Source: Conexibacter sp. CPCC 206217
GTDB lineage: Bacteria > Actinomycetota > Thermoleophilia > Solirubrobacterales > Solirubrobacteraceae
Assembly: GCF_030646165.1 (NCBI RefSeq)
Contig: NZ_JAUTDO010000001.1
Coordinates: forward strand, 496,001 to 560,000
Direction of reading: 5' to 3'
DNA length: 64,000 nucleotides
Made by a program: the position numbers and the translations under genes. The notes under the pieces are model-generated. The model made no database searches. It was not told where the DNA came from and was given only the letters and a program-made list of their open reading frames with translations. Below, piece by piece: positions 9,093 through 17,934 of this stretch. Within the stretch, counting starts at the first letter, position 1; every line of letters begins with the position of its first letter.

Positions 9093-10330
9093 GAGCTGAA
9101 CTCCTCTTCGATCACGCGAATCGCGCGCGGTTGGGTGCGCAGCGCCGGCAGCGCGGCGATCTGCTCGACGGCGGCGAAGAAGCGCGACTCCAGCACCGGG
9201 TGCACGACCATCACGAGCCGCGCGTTGTCGCCGAGGCCCTTCTGCACGACCGACTTGACGGAGATCCCGTGCTCGCCGAGCACGCCCGTGATGCGCGACA
9301 GCACGCCGGGCTCGTCGAGCACCTCGAGGTGCAGGTAGAACGGCGAGACGACGTCGGAGACGATCTCCAGCCGTTCGCTCGTCTCCGGCGTCGAGGCCGG
9401 CGGGATCATCGCGCTGACGACGTCGCCGAGCACGGCGCTCGCGGTCTGCGGGCCGCCCGCGCCGGGGCCGGACATCGTGATCTCGGTGATCGCCTCGGAC
9501 TCGATCGTGACGGCGTTGAAGGGACCGTCGATCGAGGCGAGCGGGTGGCGCGCGTAGAGGAACGCCGGGTGCACGCGCACGGAGATGCCGCCGTTGACGC
9601 GCTCCGCCGTGCCGATCAGCTTGAGCCCGAGCCCGAGGTCGCGCGCGTACTCGAGGTCGTCCGGGCCGATCCGCTCGATCCCCTCGACGGCGACCTGGTC
9701 GAGGTGCACCGGGGTGTCGAACGCGAGCCGCGCGACGATCGCCATCTTCGCGGCGGCGTCCTTGCCGTTGACGTCCTCGCTCGGATCGGCCTCCGCGTAG
9801 CCGAGCCGCTGCGCCGCGGCGAGCACGTCCGCGTACGGCGCGCCGGTGCGCGCCATCTCGCTGAGGATGAAGTTGGAGGTGCCGTTGACGATCCCGTGGA
9901 TCCGCTCGACGTGCGCGGCCGCGAGCGACTCCTGCAGCACGCGGATGACCGGCACGACGCCGGCGACCGCCGCCTCGAAGCGCAGCTGCACCTGCTGCTC
10001 GCGCGCGATCCCCCACAGCTCCTCGCCGTGCTGGGCCAGCAGCTGCTTGTTGGCGGTGACGACGTGCTTGCCGGCGCGCATCGCGCGGATCACGTAGTCG
10101 CGCGCCGGCTCGATTCCGCCGATCAGCTCCGCGATCAGGTCACTGGAGGCGAGGATCTGCTCGAAGTCCCCTCTGGAGCGCGTCAGCACGCCGCCGATCT
10201 CGGGTCGCAGCCCGGTCACGTGCGCGATCTGCTCGGCGCGCAGCGGCAGCAGCTCGGCGAAGGCGGCACCGACGGTGCCGTATCCGAGCAGGCCGATACG
10301 GAAGGGCGCTGCGGTTGTGTCAGACGTCAC
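9089..10330 (-). CDS. hom: Homoserine dehydrogenase
   Basis: A 413-residue NAD(P)-dependent enzyme reducing aspartate semialdehyde to homoserine, the branch point toward threonine and methionine. It has an N-terminal Rossmann motif (GLLGYGTVG), the catalytic-domain signature [13 protein letters not shown], and a C-terminal ACT domain of the kind that mediates threonine feedback. The start is GTG, and the coding region overlaps the end of lysA by 11 bp. Confidence 0.95.
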   Translation of the reverse strand: MTSDTTAAPFRIGLLGYGTVGAAFAELLPLRAEQIAHVTGLRPEIGGVLTRSRGDFEQILASSDLIAELIGGIEPARDYVIRAMRAGKHVVTANKQLLAQHGEELWGIAREQQVQLRFEAAVAGVVPVIRVLQESLAAAHVERIHGIVNGTSNFILSEMARTGAPYADVLAAAQRLGYAEADPSEDVNGKDAAAKMAIVARLAFDTPVHLDQVAVEGIERIGPDDLEYARDLGLGLKLIGTAERVNGGISVRVHPAFLYARHPLASIDGPFNAVTIESEAITEITMSGPGAGGPQTASAVLGDVVSAMIPPASTPETSERLEIVSDVVSPFYLHLEVLDEPGVLSRITGVLGEHGISVKSVVQKGLGDNARLVMVVHPVLESRFFAAVEQIAALPALRTQPRAIRVIEEEFSS

Positions 10331-11588
10331 GGGCTGCCAGATCGTCGTAGGTCTCGCGACGGACGACCACTCGTGCGTCGCCGTCCTTGCAGAAGATCAC
10401 CGGCGGACGCGGGATCCCGTTGTAGTTGCTCGCCATCGCGTGGCCGTAGGCGCCGGTCGCGGGCGTCACGAGCACGTCGCCCGGCTGCGGATCGGCCAGC
10501 GGCACGTCGCGCACGATCACGTCGCCGGACTCGCAGTGCTTGCCGGCGACGTGGGCGGTCTCCCCCGTGCCGGCCAGCTGCGGCCGGTCGGCGAAGAACG
10601 CCTCGTAGACGGACCCGTAGAGCATCGGGCGCAGGTTGTCGGACATGCCGCCGTCGACGCCGACCCAGGTCGAGACGTTGCGCTTGACCGTCTCGACGGT
10701 GTAGAGCGTCACCGTCGAGTTGGCGACGAGCGAGCGGCCCGGCTCGATCAGCAGGCGCTTGTCCCTGCCGAGCAGCTCGTGCAGCGCGCTGACGTTCGCG
10801 TCGACCCACTCCTCGATCGCGGGCGGCTGCTGGCCGGCCGTGTAGGCGACGCCGAGGCCGCCGCCGAAGTTGTAGACGGGGAAGTCGCCGAGCGTCGCGA
10901 GCGCCTCGACCGCCGGGCGGTACGCCTCCAACGACAGCAGCTGCGAGCCGATGTGCATGTGCAGCCCGACCAGCTCGAGGCTGCCGGAGCCGCGCAGCCG
11001 CTCGATCGCGAGCTTCGCGTCGTCGAGTCCGAAGCCGAACTTCGAGTCGGCCTGGCCGGTCGAGATCTTCGCGTGCGTTCTGCCGGCGACGCCGGGCGTG
11101 ACGCGAATCAGCACCCGCTGCGAGACGCCGCGGTCGGCCGCGACGCGCTCCAGCCGGTCGATGTCCATGAACGAGTCCAGCACGACGTGGCCGATGCCGG
11201 CGTCGATCGCCTGCTCCAGCTCGGCGAGCGACTTCGCGTTGCCGTGCAGGTAGATCCGCTTCGGGTCGAAGCCGCCGCGCAGCGCCAGCGCCAGCTCGCC
11301 GCCGGAGGCGACGTCGCAGACGAGGCCCTCCTCGGCCAGCAGGCGGTAGACCGCGGTGCAGGGGAACGCCTTGGAGGCGAACAGCACGTCGAAGTCGTCG
11401 TGGCGGGCTCTCATCGCCTCGACGTACGCCCGCGCACGCGTGCGGATGTCGTCCTCGGCGACGAAGTAGGCGGGCGTGCCGAATTCGCGCGCAAGCTCCA
11501 GCGCGTCGCAGCCGCCGATCTCGAGGTGTCCGAGGTCGTTGACGCGGCTGCCGAGCGGGAGCACGTGGGAGAGCTGGGTCGCGGCCAT
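10320..11588 (-). CDS. lysA: Diaminopimelate decarboxylase
   Basis: A 422-residue fold III PLP enzyme that decarboxylates meso-diaminopimelate to lysine. The PLP lysine lies in the LFASKAFPC motif, and the substrate/PLP signature GSVYEAFFADRP and CESGDVI are present. It heads the lysA-hom-thrC-thrB operon, so the lysine and threonine branches of the aspartate pathway are coexpressed. A CATAAT -10-like box (11599-11604) ends 10 nt before the ATG, giving the operon its own promoter downstream of lgt. Confidence 0.95.
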   Translation of the reverse strand: MAATQLSHVLPLGSRVNDLGHLEIGGCDALELAREFGTPAYFVAEDDIRTRARAYVEAMRARHDDFDVLFASKAFPCTAVYRLLAEEGLVCDVASGGELALALRGGFDPKRIYLHGNAKSLAELEQAIDAGIGHVVLDSFMDIDRLERVAADRGVSQRVLIRVTPGVAGRTHAKISTGQADSKFGFGLDDAKLAIERLRGSGSLELVGLHMHIGSQLLSLEAYRPAVEALATLGDFPVYNFGGGLGVAYTAGQQPPAIEEWVDANVSALHELLGRDKRLLIEPGRSLVANSTVTLYTVETVKRNVSTWVGVDGGMSDNLRPMLYGSVYEAFFADRPQLAGTGETAHVAGKHCESGDVIVRDVPLADPQPGDVLVTPATGAYGHAMASNYNGIPRPPVIFCKDGDARVVVRRETYDDLAARDV

Positions 11589-11648
11589 GGCGAGCGTGAT
11601 TATGCCGGCTGGCGGGTGGTGCGAGCGCCGCGGTCCTCGCGCGGCAGC

Positions 11649-12467
11649 TCAGGCGGTCGCAGGACGCCGGCGCTTGGCGTCCTTCGGCTGCGGGGCGGGC
11701 GCGTCCGAGGCGACGAGCTGACCGCCGCCGCGCGCGCGCATGAACAGCAGCCAGGCGACGCCGAGCGCGAACATGATCAGGCTCTCGACCTGCGCGGCGG
11801 TCATGAAGCCGACGACCAAGTCGTTGCGGCGCGCGAACTCGACGAGGAAGCGCTCGATCCCCGCACCGACGAGGTAGAAGCCGAACAGCACGCCGGGCCG
11901 GAAGCGGTCGCGCAGGTTCCACAGCACGAACGCGAGCAGGCCCATCGACAGCGTCTCGTAGATCGGCGTCGGCTGCACCTCGACGCCGGGATCGGTCGGC
12001 ACCGCGCCATGCGGGTAACCCATCGCCCACGGCAGCGACGACTCCTTGCCGTAGTCGCCGTCGCCGGAGATCTGGCAGCCGATGCGGCCGATCGCATAGC
12101 CGAGCGGCAGGCCTATCGCGGCGATGTCGACGAGGTGCAGCGAGAGGAACCCGCGCCACTTCGCCCAGATCAGCATCGCTATCACGCCGCCGATCAGCCC
12201 GCCGTACCAGATCAACCCGCCGCCGGAGAAGAGGCTGCCGAAGACGTCGCCCTTGACGTCGTCCCAGTTCTGCAGCAGGAAGTACCCGCGCGCCCCGATC
12301 AGGCCGCCGATCAGCGCGACGAACAGCATCTCGTAGGCCCAGTCGACCGGCTTGCCCAGCTCCTTCAACCGCCGCGCCGCAACCGCTGCCCAACAGAGGA
12401 AGTTCAGTGCGAAGAAGATCCCGAAGGTCTGCAGCTGCAGTCCGAAGACGTCGATCGATTTCAGCAC
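11649..12467 (-). CDS. lgt: Prolipoprotein diacylglyceryl transferase
   Basis: A 272-residue polytopic membrane enzyme that moves diacylglycerol from phosphatidylglycerol to the lipobox cysteine of prolipoproteins. About seven membrane segments are visible, with the signature region GRIGCQISGDGDYG in the variant form also seen outside Firmicutes and enterics. It would process the lipoproteins encoded at 3020, 6225, 19757 and 21521. I chose GTG 12467 because TAACCT (12475-12480) ends 7 nt upstream, giving a leaderless mRNA; an upstream in-frame extension has no protein character. Confidence 0.88.
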   Translation of the reverse strand: MLKSIDVFGLQLQTFGIFFALNFLCWAAVAARRLKELGKPVDWAYEMLFVALIGGLIGARGYFLLQNWDDVKGDVFGSLFSGGGLIWYGGLIGGVIAMLIWAKWRGFLSLHLVDIAAIGLPLGYAIGRIGCQISGDGDYGKESSLPWAMGYPHGAVPTDPGVEVQPTPIYETLSMGLLAFVLWNLRDRFRPGVLFGFYLVGAGIERFLVEFARRNDLVVGFMTAAQVESLIMFALGVAWLLFMRARGGGQLVASDAPAPQPKDAKRRRPATA

Positions 12468-12529
12468 GGCGTGAAGGTTACCGGCACGGGTTCCGCGGGC
12501 CGACGGCGGTGCCACCGGGCCGCCGGGCG

Positions 12530-12555
12530 CAAGAGATGCTCTTTCAAGAGATGCT
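12530..12555. repeat. 11-bp direct repeat CAAGAGATGCT
   Basis: CAAGAGATGCT occurs at 12530-12540 and again at 12545-12555, with CTTT between the copies. It lies exactly where the recognisable part of the pseudogene begins, and may be a scar of the deletion that removed its 5' end. Confidence 0.5.
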
Positions 12556-13544
12556 GCTACTTCGAGGCGACCGACACGACCGAGCGCAACCAGCTGCAGG
12601 CGTTCTCACAGGAGCTGGCGCGCGTCAGTGGCAACCAGCTGCTCGCCGAGCAGCCCGTCGCGAGCTGGTCCGCCGCGCTCGCAGCGGTCGCCCAGTTCGC
12701 CTCGACCGGGGAGCGCACGCTGGTCGTGCTCGACGAGTTCCAGTATGTCGCGAGACAGCAGCCGGAACTCGCGACGCTGCTCAACACGTGGTGGCGCACG
12801 GTCGGACGCGACCTCCCCCTGGTGCTCGTGATCGCTGGCAGCGAGGTGTCGTTCTTCCGCGAGGAGGTGCTCGGCGGCCAGATGTACGGGCGACGTGACG
12901 GACAGCTCGCGTTGGCGCCGTTCGACCATCGCTCCGCCGCACTGTTCGTGCCGGGCTACTCGGCCGAAGACAAGAAGCTACTTCTCCGTCCTCGACGCGA
13001 TCGCCCGCGGGGCGGCGCGCAACTCGCAGATCGCCAACAGGACCGGGCTGAACTCAGCGCAGACCTACCAGACGCTCGACGTGCTCGAACGCCTCCAGCT
13101 CGTCGAGCAGCTGCGCCCCGCGACGGCCAGCCCGAGGTCGAGACGGTCCTCCCGAACCTCGACGCGTTCGTCTCCAAGCCCGCCTGGGAGCGGATCTGCC
13201 AGGAGCACATCGGGCGCCACGAGCCCAACGCCGTCTTCGTCGGGGCGTGGTGGGGCAAGGTCCAGTTCGCTCCGCGACGCACGGAGGAGCGCGAGCTCGA
13301 CGCGGTCGCGCTCGACCGCGCCGGCGACGTGCTCGCGACCGCGAGCTGCAAGTGGACCAGCGCGCCGATGGACTACGGCGAGGAAAAGCTGCTGACACAG
13401 GTCGAGCAGCACGTCCCCGGCGCCGACGACGTCCGCCGGCACTGGTTCTTCTCACGCGCCGGTTTCACAGACCAGCTGCGCAGGCTGGCCGACTCAGACC
13501 TCGCGCGTCACCGCCTCGTCACACCCGAGGACATCTACCGCTGA
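12540..13544 (+). pseudogene. Remnant of an AAA ATPase with PD-(D/E)XK nuclease domain (DUF234 type)
   Basis: Similarity begins abruptly without start codon or P-loop. A first frame encodes the Walker B segment LVVLDEFQYV and the sensor region LVIAGSEVSFF up to about 12,975. The winged-helix part (YFSVLDAIARG, QIANRTGL) is one frame over. From about 13,140 the first frame resumes with VLPNLDAF and a nuclease-like ELDAVAL and SCKWT. The P-loop and parts of the middle domains are missing, so this is a decayed gene with at least one 5' truncation and two internal frame-changing lesions. The original family binds ATP and resembles mobile-element ATPases of archaea and bacteria. Confidence 0.8.
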
Positions 13545-13562
13545 GCGCGGTCGCCCGCGCTT

Positions 13563-13583
13563 CCTCGGCCGGCTCAGCCGAGG
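13563..13583. terminator. Hairpin between the pseudogene and the M23 peptidase gene
   Basis: CCTCGGC and GCCGAGG pair over a 7-nt loop, overlapping the stop codon of the convergent peptidase gene. It is plausible as a terminator, but there is no T-tract. Confidence 0.35.
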
Positions 13584-14782
13584 TAGTTCAGCGGCTGCGT
13601 GACGGCGCCGTTGATGCGGACCTCGAAGTGCATGTGGGGGCCGGTCGAGAAGCCGGTGTTGCCGGACAGGCCGATCACCTGGCCCTGGGAGACCTGCTGG
13701 CCGACGCTGACCTGGATCGCCGACTGGTGGGCGTAGCAGGTGGAGATGCCGCCGCCGTGGTCGATGCAGGTGTAGTTGCCGTAGCCGCCGTTGTAGGAGG
13801 CCATGATCACGGTGCCGCTGCCGCCGGCGTGGACCGGCGTGCCCTCGGCGACGCCGATGTCGATGCCGGGGTGGCAGCTCTCCCACGAGCGCGACTCGCA
13901 GAAGGGCGAGGTGATCGGGCCGCTGACGGGCCAGACGAAGCGGCCACCGCCTCTGACGGGACCGGGATCCGACGCGGTCGAGGAGGGGTTCTGCGCCGCC
14001 TGGATCTGGCGCTCGATTCTCGACTGCTGCGCCTGCATCCCTCTGATGTCCTCGTGCAGCTCGCCCGCCTGCGCGTTGACGCCGCGCAGCAGGTCGCGCT
14101 TGCCGGCGCGCATGCGGTCGACCGCGTCGCGCCTTCTCTCGACGGCGATCCGCGCACGCGCGACCTCGTTGCGGCGCTGGTAGATCTCGTCGGCGATCTG
14201 CTGCTGCCTTCTCTCGAGCGTGTCGAGCCGCGTCGTCTCGGCCGCGGCCTCCAGCTTCGCGTCTCTGACCGACGTGATGATGCGGCCGTCCTGCTCGCCG
14301 ATCCGCTGCAGGTATGCGCCGTTCTCGAGCAGCTCCGCGAAGCCGTCGGAGTCGAGCACGACGCTGACGATGTCGGGCTCGTCGGACTTGTACAGCTCGA
14401 CGAGGCGCGCCGCGAGCGTTCTGCGCGCGCTGTCGAGGCGCGTTCTCAGTCTCGCGAGGCGGGCGCGCACGGTGCGCAGCTCGTCCTGCGTTCTGATCAG
14501 CTCGAGGCGCTTGGCGTCGAGCTGCGTCTGGATCGCGTCCTGTCTGTCCTGCAGCCCGTTGACGCTGCTCTGCAGCTCGTCGATTCTGCGCGTGAAGGCG
14601 GTGATGTCGCTCGTCAGGATCTGGGCTCTGCCCTTCACTCTGTCGAGCTGCGCCTGCTTCTGGTCGATTCTTCCCTGCAGCCGGTCGATGTCGGACTGCG
14701 GGTCGGCGCTGGAGACGAGCGGCAGCGCCGCCCACACGAGCAGCGGGAGCAGAAGCGTGGCGAGGAGGATCCGAAGACGCAT
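13574..14782 (-). CDS. M23 (LytM) peptidase with N-terminal coiled coil
   Basis: A 402-residue secreted protein: signal peptide, ~220 residues of heptad-rich coiled coil, and a C-terminal LytM domain. The zinc ligands are intact: His304 and Asp308 in HPGID, His383 and His385 in HMH. This is the EnvC/RipC-like layout of peptidoglycan endopeptidases or hydrolase activators acting at division or elongation. It lies downstream of a c-di-AMP riboswitch (14920-15041), so expression should respond to that second messenger. The ATG at 14782 is chosen; the upstream in-frame codons read through a hairpin. Confidence 0.9.
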   Translation of the reverse strand: MRLRILLATLLLPLLVWAALPLVSSADPQSDIDRLQGRIDQKQAQLDRVKGRAQILTSDITAFTRRIDELQSSVNGLQDRQDAIQTQLDAKRLELIRTQDELRTVRARLARLRTRLDSARRTLAARLVELYKSDEPDIVSVVLDSDGFAELLENGAYLQRIGEQDGRIITSVRDAKLEAAAETTRLDTLERRQQQIADEIYQRRNEVARARIAVERRRDAVDRMRAGKRDLLRGVNAQAGELHEDIRGMQAQQSRIERQIQAAQNPSSTASDPGPVRGGGRFVWPVSGPITSPFCESRSWESCHPGIDIGVAEGTPVHAGGSGTVIMASYNGGYGNYTCIDHGGGISTCYAHQSAIQVSVGQQVSQGQVIGLSGNTGFSTGPHMHFEVRINGAVTQPLNYLG

Positions 14783-14792
14783 GCGACGCGCG

Positions 14793-14822
14793 AGTCTAGG
14801 GTCGGACCGGCCCAAGCTTCAA
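14793..14822 (-). promoter_or_regulatory. Possible second promoter of the M23 peptidase gene
   Basis: On the minus strand TTGAAG (14822-14817), 18 bp and TAGACT (14798-14793) end 10 nt before the ATG. The -35 box falls inside a hairpin (14811-14829), so this may instead be part of the riboswitch expression platform. Both readings are open. Confidence 0.35.
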
Positions 14823-14829
14823 GCTCGGG
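14811..14829 (-). terminator. Hairpin between riboswitch and M23 coding region
   Basis: CCCGAGCTT and AGCTTGGG pair to an 8-bp stem (one G-T pair) with a 3-nt loop, about 90 nt downstream of the aptamer. It could be the expression platform, but no T-tract follows. Confidence 0.35.
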
Positions 14830-14919
14830 TTCAGTGTTATGGAATGCACGGCGTCCGGGCAACCGGCGCGGGCGTTGGCGAAGGCGTCGACGGGCGTCAT
14901 CTGTGGTCGGTGCGATGCG

Positions 14920-15041
14920 GTGCCTGCGGGGTTAGCTGTCGGGCTCGCGCGTTGCGCTACGCGGTCATCAGATCGCGATTCGCCCCGGGAACTGCTGGTT
15001 CTGGGTCCCCCGCTCCCCGTGCTTTGCAGGGGATTCGGCAC
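14920..15041 (-). promoter_or_regulatory. Cyclic di-AMP riboswitch (ydaO/yuaA class)
   Basis: The minus strand carries the conserved blocks of the ydaO class in order: GCCGAATCC, GCGGGGGACCCA, GGGGCGAATC, then CCCGACAGCTAACC. A closing stem is formed by GTGCC (15041-15037) and GGCAC (14924-14920). The class binds c-di-AMP and in actinobacteria commonly precedes cell-wall hydrolase genes, as here. It lies 138 nt upstream of the M23 start. The rest of the 374-bp gap (14783-15156) holds the promoter region of the divergent gene. Confidence 0.88.
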
Positions 15042-15156
15042 GGCGAAGGGTAGCAATCGGGCCTGCGGCGGCGGGATATTGGTCCAGAACTTGCAAGAAA
15101 ACGCCGCGACGGTGGCGGATCGCGGCCCCTCGTGTGTAACCTCGGCCGTCAGCCGT

Positions 15157-15954
15157 ATGGGTTCTTCGCACGACGACACGCGCTTCGATCGACCGGGCAG
15201 CGCTCTCGGGGGCGACCTCGCGGGGCACGTTGAGGCGATCGTCCGCGCCGCCGAGCGCGAGGCGCTCGCGGCCGAGCGCGCGATCGAGGACCGTCGCCGC
15301 AGCGCCGAGGAGGAGGTCCGTCGCTACCTCGCCGCCTCGCGCCTGCACGTCGACGCCGAGGCCGCCGCGCGCGCCGCCCGGCTGGAGTCGCTCAGCAGCG
15401 CGGCCCGCCGCCTCGCCGACGAGCTGTCCGACGCCGCCGCCGCGCTGAACGACGAACTGCGCCGCAGCGACGACGAACTGCGCGGCGCCCTCCCCCGTGC
15501 GCCGTGGCCGGCGGCGCCAGCGCCCCCCGCCGCGCCCGCCGGCGCCGCTCCGGCGCCAGCGCAGCACGCGGAGCCCGTCGATGTCCCTCCGGTCACTGCA
15601 CCGACTCCCCCTCCGGTGTCCGCCGTCGCACCTCCTGCATCCGACCCCGCTCCCGAGCGCACCGGCCCGATGTGGGCGCGCGCGTCGGAGCCTGTGCGGG
15701 AGCGGCCGATCGCGAGCGACGAGGCCCGGGAGCCGGAGCCCGCTCCCGCCGACCAAGCACCCGCGACCAACGGCGACGTCTCCAACGCGGCGCGGCTGGT
15801 CGCGATCGAGATGGCCGTCGGCGGCGCTGCGCGCGCGGATGTGGAGCGGCATCTGCTGGAGCGCTTCACAATCGGCGACGCGACGCCGCTGCTGGACGAC
15901 GTCTTCGGCGCCGAGTCGCACGCGGGCAGCCGGCTCGCGTGGGGCGAGCCGTAG
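15157..15954 (+). CDS. Hypothetical protein with coiled coil, Pro/Ala-rich linker and helical C-terminus
   Basis: A 265-residue protein without signal peptide. Residues ~20-110 are charged, Ala-rich helix resembling DivIVA/ATP-synthase-b type coiled coil. Then comes a ~100-residue Pro/Ala-rich linker and a ~45-residue helical domain (ARLVAIEMAVGGA). I do not recognise a family; the layout suggests a scaffold protein. The ATG at 15157 is preceded by TAACCT (15137-15142). The gene diverges from the riboswitch-controlled peptidase. Confidence 0.7.
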   Translation: MGSSHDDTRFDRPGSALGGDLAGHVEAIVRAAEREALAAERAIEDRRRSAEEEVRRYLAASRLHVDAEAAARAARLESLSSAARRLADELSDAAAALNDELRRSDDELRGALPRAPWPAAPAPPAAPAGAAPAPAQHAEPVDVPPVTAPTPPPVSAVAPPASDPAPERTGPMWARASEPVRERPIASDEAREPEPAPADQAPATNGDVSNAARLVAIEMAVGGAARADVERHLLERFTIGDATPLLDDVFGAESHAGSRLAWGEP

Positions 15955-16063
15955 CGTCCGCGCGCCCGCGGATCTCGCGCCGGCACCTCGACACGCTTAG
16001 CGGCGCCTGATCCGCGTCTGCGATCATGACGTGCAGACCCTGCACTCAGGAGGATCGCCGCTC

Positions 16064-16954
16064 ATGCCCCGCCCATCGAACTTCGGCAAGGACACCGGAC
16101 TCCAGGTCCGGATGACGCTGACGCTGTTCCTGCTCGGCCTCATCTACGCGGTGCTGATCGGCGTGATCGTGGCGGCCAGAGCGCTGCCGCTGCTGATCGT
16201 CGTCGGCGGCCTGCTGGCGGTCCAGTTCTTCGCCTCCGACAAGCTCGCACTGCACGCGATGGGCGCCCGCGAGGTGTCCCCGCAGGAGGCGCCGCAGCTG
16301 CACGCGATGATCGACCGCCTGTGCGTGCAGGCGAACCTGCCCAAGCCGCGCGTCGCGGTCGCCGACACGCCGATGCCGAACGCGTTCGCGGTCGGCCGCT
16401 CGCCCAAGAGCGCGACCGTCTGCGCGACGACCGGGATCATGGACCTGCTGTCCCCCGCCGAGCTCGAGGGCGTGATGGCGCACGAGCTGACGCACGTGCA
16501 GAACCGCGACGTGATGGTGATGACGATCGCGAGCTTCTTCGCCGCGATCGCCTCCTATATCGTGCAGTTCGGCTTCCTCTTCACGGGCGGCGGCGACAGC
16601 GACGACGACGGCCCCGGCTTCATCGTCGTGATCCTCGTCTCGGTTGTCGTCTACATCGTCTCGTTCCTGCTGCTGCAGGCGCTGTCGCGCTACCGCGAGT
16701 TCGCGGCCGACCGCGGCGCGGCGATCATCACCGGGCGACCGAGCGCGCTCTCGTCGGCGCTGATGAGAATCTCCGGCACGATGGACCGGATCCCGCAGAG
16801 AGACTTGCGAGCATCCGAAGAGCTGGCGGCCTTCTACATCTTCCCGCCGAAGGCGAAGAACTCGGTCATGAACCTGTTCTCGACGCACCCGCCGATGGAG
16901 AAGCGGATCGCGGCGCTGAGCCGGCTCGAGTCGCAGCTGCAGGGCGCGGCGTAA
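16064..16954 (+). CDS. htpX: HtpX-type M48 metalloprotease
   Basis: A 296-residue integral membrane zinc protease. Two N-terminal membrane helices precede the HELTH motif (His140, Glu141, His144), further helices follow, and the third ligand Glu lies in REFAADRGA. HtpX degrades damaged membrane proteins during envelope stress. AGGAGG (16048-16053) supports the ATG at 16064 over an upstream in-frame codon. The PspAB gene follows at once, and pspA-pspAA faces it, a stress cluster known from actinobacteria. Confidence 0.93.
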   Translation: MPRPSNFGKDTGLQVRMTLTLFLLGLIYAVLIGVIVAARALPLLIVVGGLLAVQFFASDKLALHAMGAREVSPQEAPQLHAMIDRLCVQANLPKPRVAVADTPMPNAFAVGRSPKSATVCATTGIMDLLSPAELEGVMAHELTHVQNRDVMVMTIASFFAAIASYIVQFGFLFTGGGDSDDDGPGFIVVILVSVVVYIVSFLLLQALSRYREFAADRGAAIITGRPSALSSALMRISGTMDRIPQRDLRASEELAAFYIFPPKAKNSVMNLFSTHPPMEKRIAALSRLESQLQGAA

Positions 16955-16984
16955 CCGGCTGGACGACCGGATACGCTCCGCCCC

Positions 16985-17557
16985 ATGGGCCTGTTCGACA
17001 TCCTCACCGGCAAGCGCAGACTCGCGAGACCGGCGCCTGACCGGCTGTTCGCGATGACGACCGCGTACGTCAAGTTCGAGACGGAGCTGAGCATCACGAC
17101 CAGCGGCGAGGCCGGGATCGTCTTCCAGGCGCTCGCGACCGCCGACTTCGACGGCATCGTCAGAGACATGGTCGAGGTCGTCGAGGGCCTCGGCAGCGAC
17201 TCCGACACCGTCGTCGAGTCGCGCGACGACGAGTACGGCTACCGCTGGATCGTGCTCAAGGACAAGGACTTCGACGACCTCGTCGTCGGCATCAACGCCG
17301 TCAGCGGCGCGCTCGAGGCCGGCGGTTACGGCGACCGCATCCTCTGCTCCGTCTTCGCCTTCCGCAACGCCCAGGGCAGACCGCTCTACTGGATCTACAA
17401 CTACAAGCGCGGCTCGTTCTACCCCTTCGTCCCCGCGGGCGGCGCCCAGCAGCGCGACAGCGAATCCGAGCTGCGTCTGAAGGCCCAGGTCGGAGCCGAG
17501 CTGCCGCTCGAGGCCGAGCTCGAGCGCTGGTTCCCGCTCTGGGGCATCCCGATCTGA
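16985..17557 (+). CDS. pspAB: PspA-associated protein PspAB
   Basis: A 190-residue soluble protein starting MGLFDILTGK and containing the ATADFDGIV and RWIVLKDKDFDDLV segments characteristic of PspAB. The family is found beside htpX and pspA in actinobacteria and some archaea; its biochemical role is not established. TACGCT (16972-16977) ends 7 nt before the ATG, so it may have a leaderless transcript of its own besides reading through from htpX, 30 bp upstream. Confidence 0.85.
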   Translation: MGLFDILTGKRRLARPAPDRLFAMTTAYVKFETELSITTSGEAGIVFQALATADFDGIVRDMVEVVEGLGSDSDTVVESRDDEYGYRWIVLKDKDFDDLVVGINAVSGALEAGGYGDRILCSVFAFRNAQGRPLYWIYNYKRGSFYPFVPAGGAQQRDSESELRLKAQVGAELPLEAELERWFPLWGIPI

Positions 17558-17593
17558 GCCGGCCGGCCCCTCCGGGCCGCTCGCACAACGCGA

Positions 17594-17617
17594 AGCGCCG
17601 GCCTCTCGGCCGGCGCT
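17594..17617. terminator. Bidirectional terminator between pspAB and pspAA
   Basis: AGCGCCGGC and GCCGGCGCT form a perfect 9-bp stem with a 6-nt loop, midway between convergent genes. Confidence 0.7.
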
Positions 17618-17655
17618 CGGGCGCTGCTCAGACTTCTGACCTGACGGCGGGCGGG

Positions 17656-17934
17656 TCAGCCCGGGATCAGGCCCTCGCCGGTGAACTCGTGGCGGGCCTC
17701 TTCGTACGAGGTGTCCGGCGGCGGGACGATCACGTCGGAGCCGTGCAACTCGTCGGCCGCCAGCGGCGTGCCTTCGCTGCGGATCAGCGTGATGATCTGC
17801 GCGAACAGTTCGACGAAGCGCGTTTCGTCCTCGGCCTCGGCCGCGGCGACCGCGTCGTTGTCGAGCTGGTTGAGGCGGCCTGCGACGTCGTCCGCCAACT
17901 TGAACTGACCCTCGCCCGAGATGCGGACGATCAT
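17656..17934 (-). CDS. pspAA: PspA-associated protein PspAA
   Basis: A 92-residue protein with the family pattern MIVRISGEGQF, NQLDND and FAQIITLIRSEG, ending in a short acidic/proline tail. The ATG overlaps the pspA stop codon (ATGA, 17931-17934), so the two are translationally coupled. PspAA is a small partner of PspA in actinobacteria and archaea; its mechanism is not established. Confidence 0.88.
   Translation of the reverse strand: MIVRISGEGQFKLADDVAGRLNQLDNDAVAAAEAEDETRFVELFAQIITLIRSEGTPLAADELHGSDVIVPPPDTSYEEARHEFTGEGLIPG

Noticed and set aside
10275..12540. Very long open plus-strand frame antisense to lysA and lgt
   Set aside because: High GC content keeps antisense frames open. The translation is Arg/Asp/Val-rich without domains; only the part after 12,540 is a real (pseudo)gene.
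12530..12555. Target-site duplication of an insertion sequence
   Set aside because: The copies are only 4 bp apart and no transposase or terminal repeats are present.
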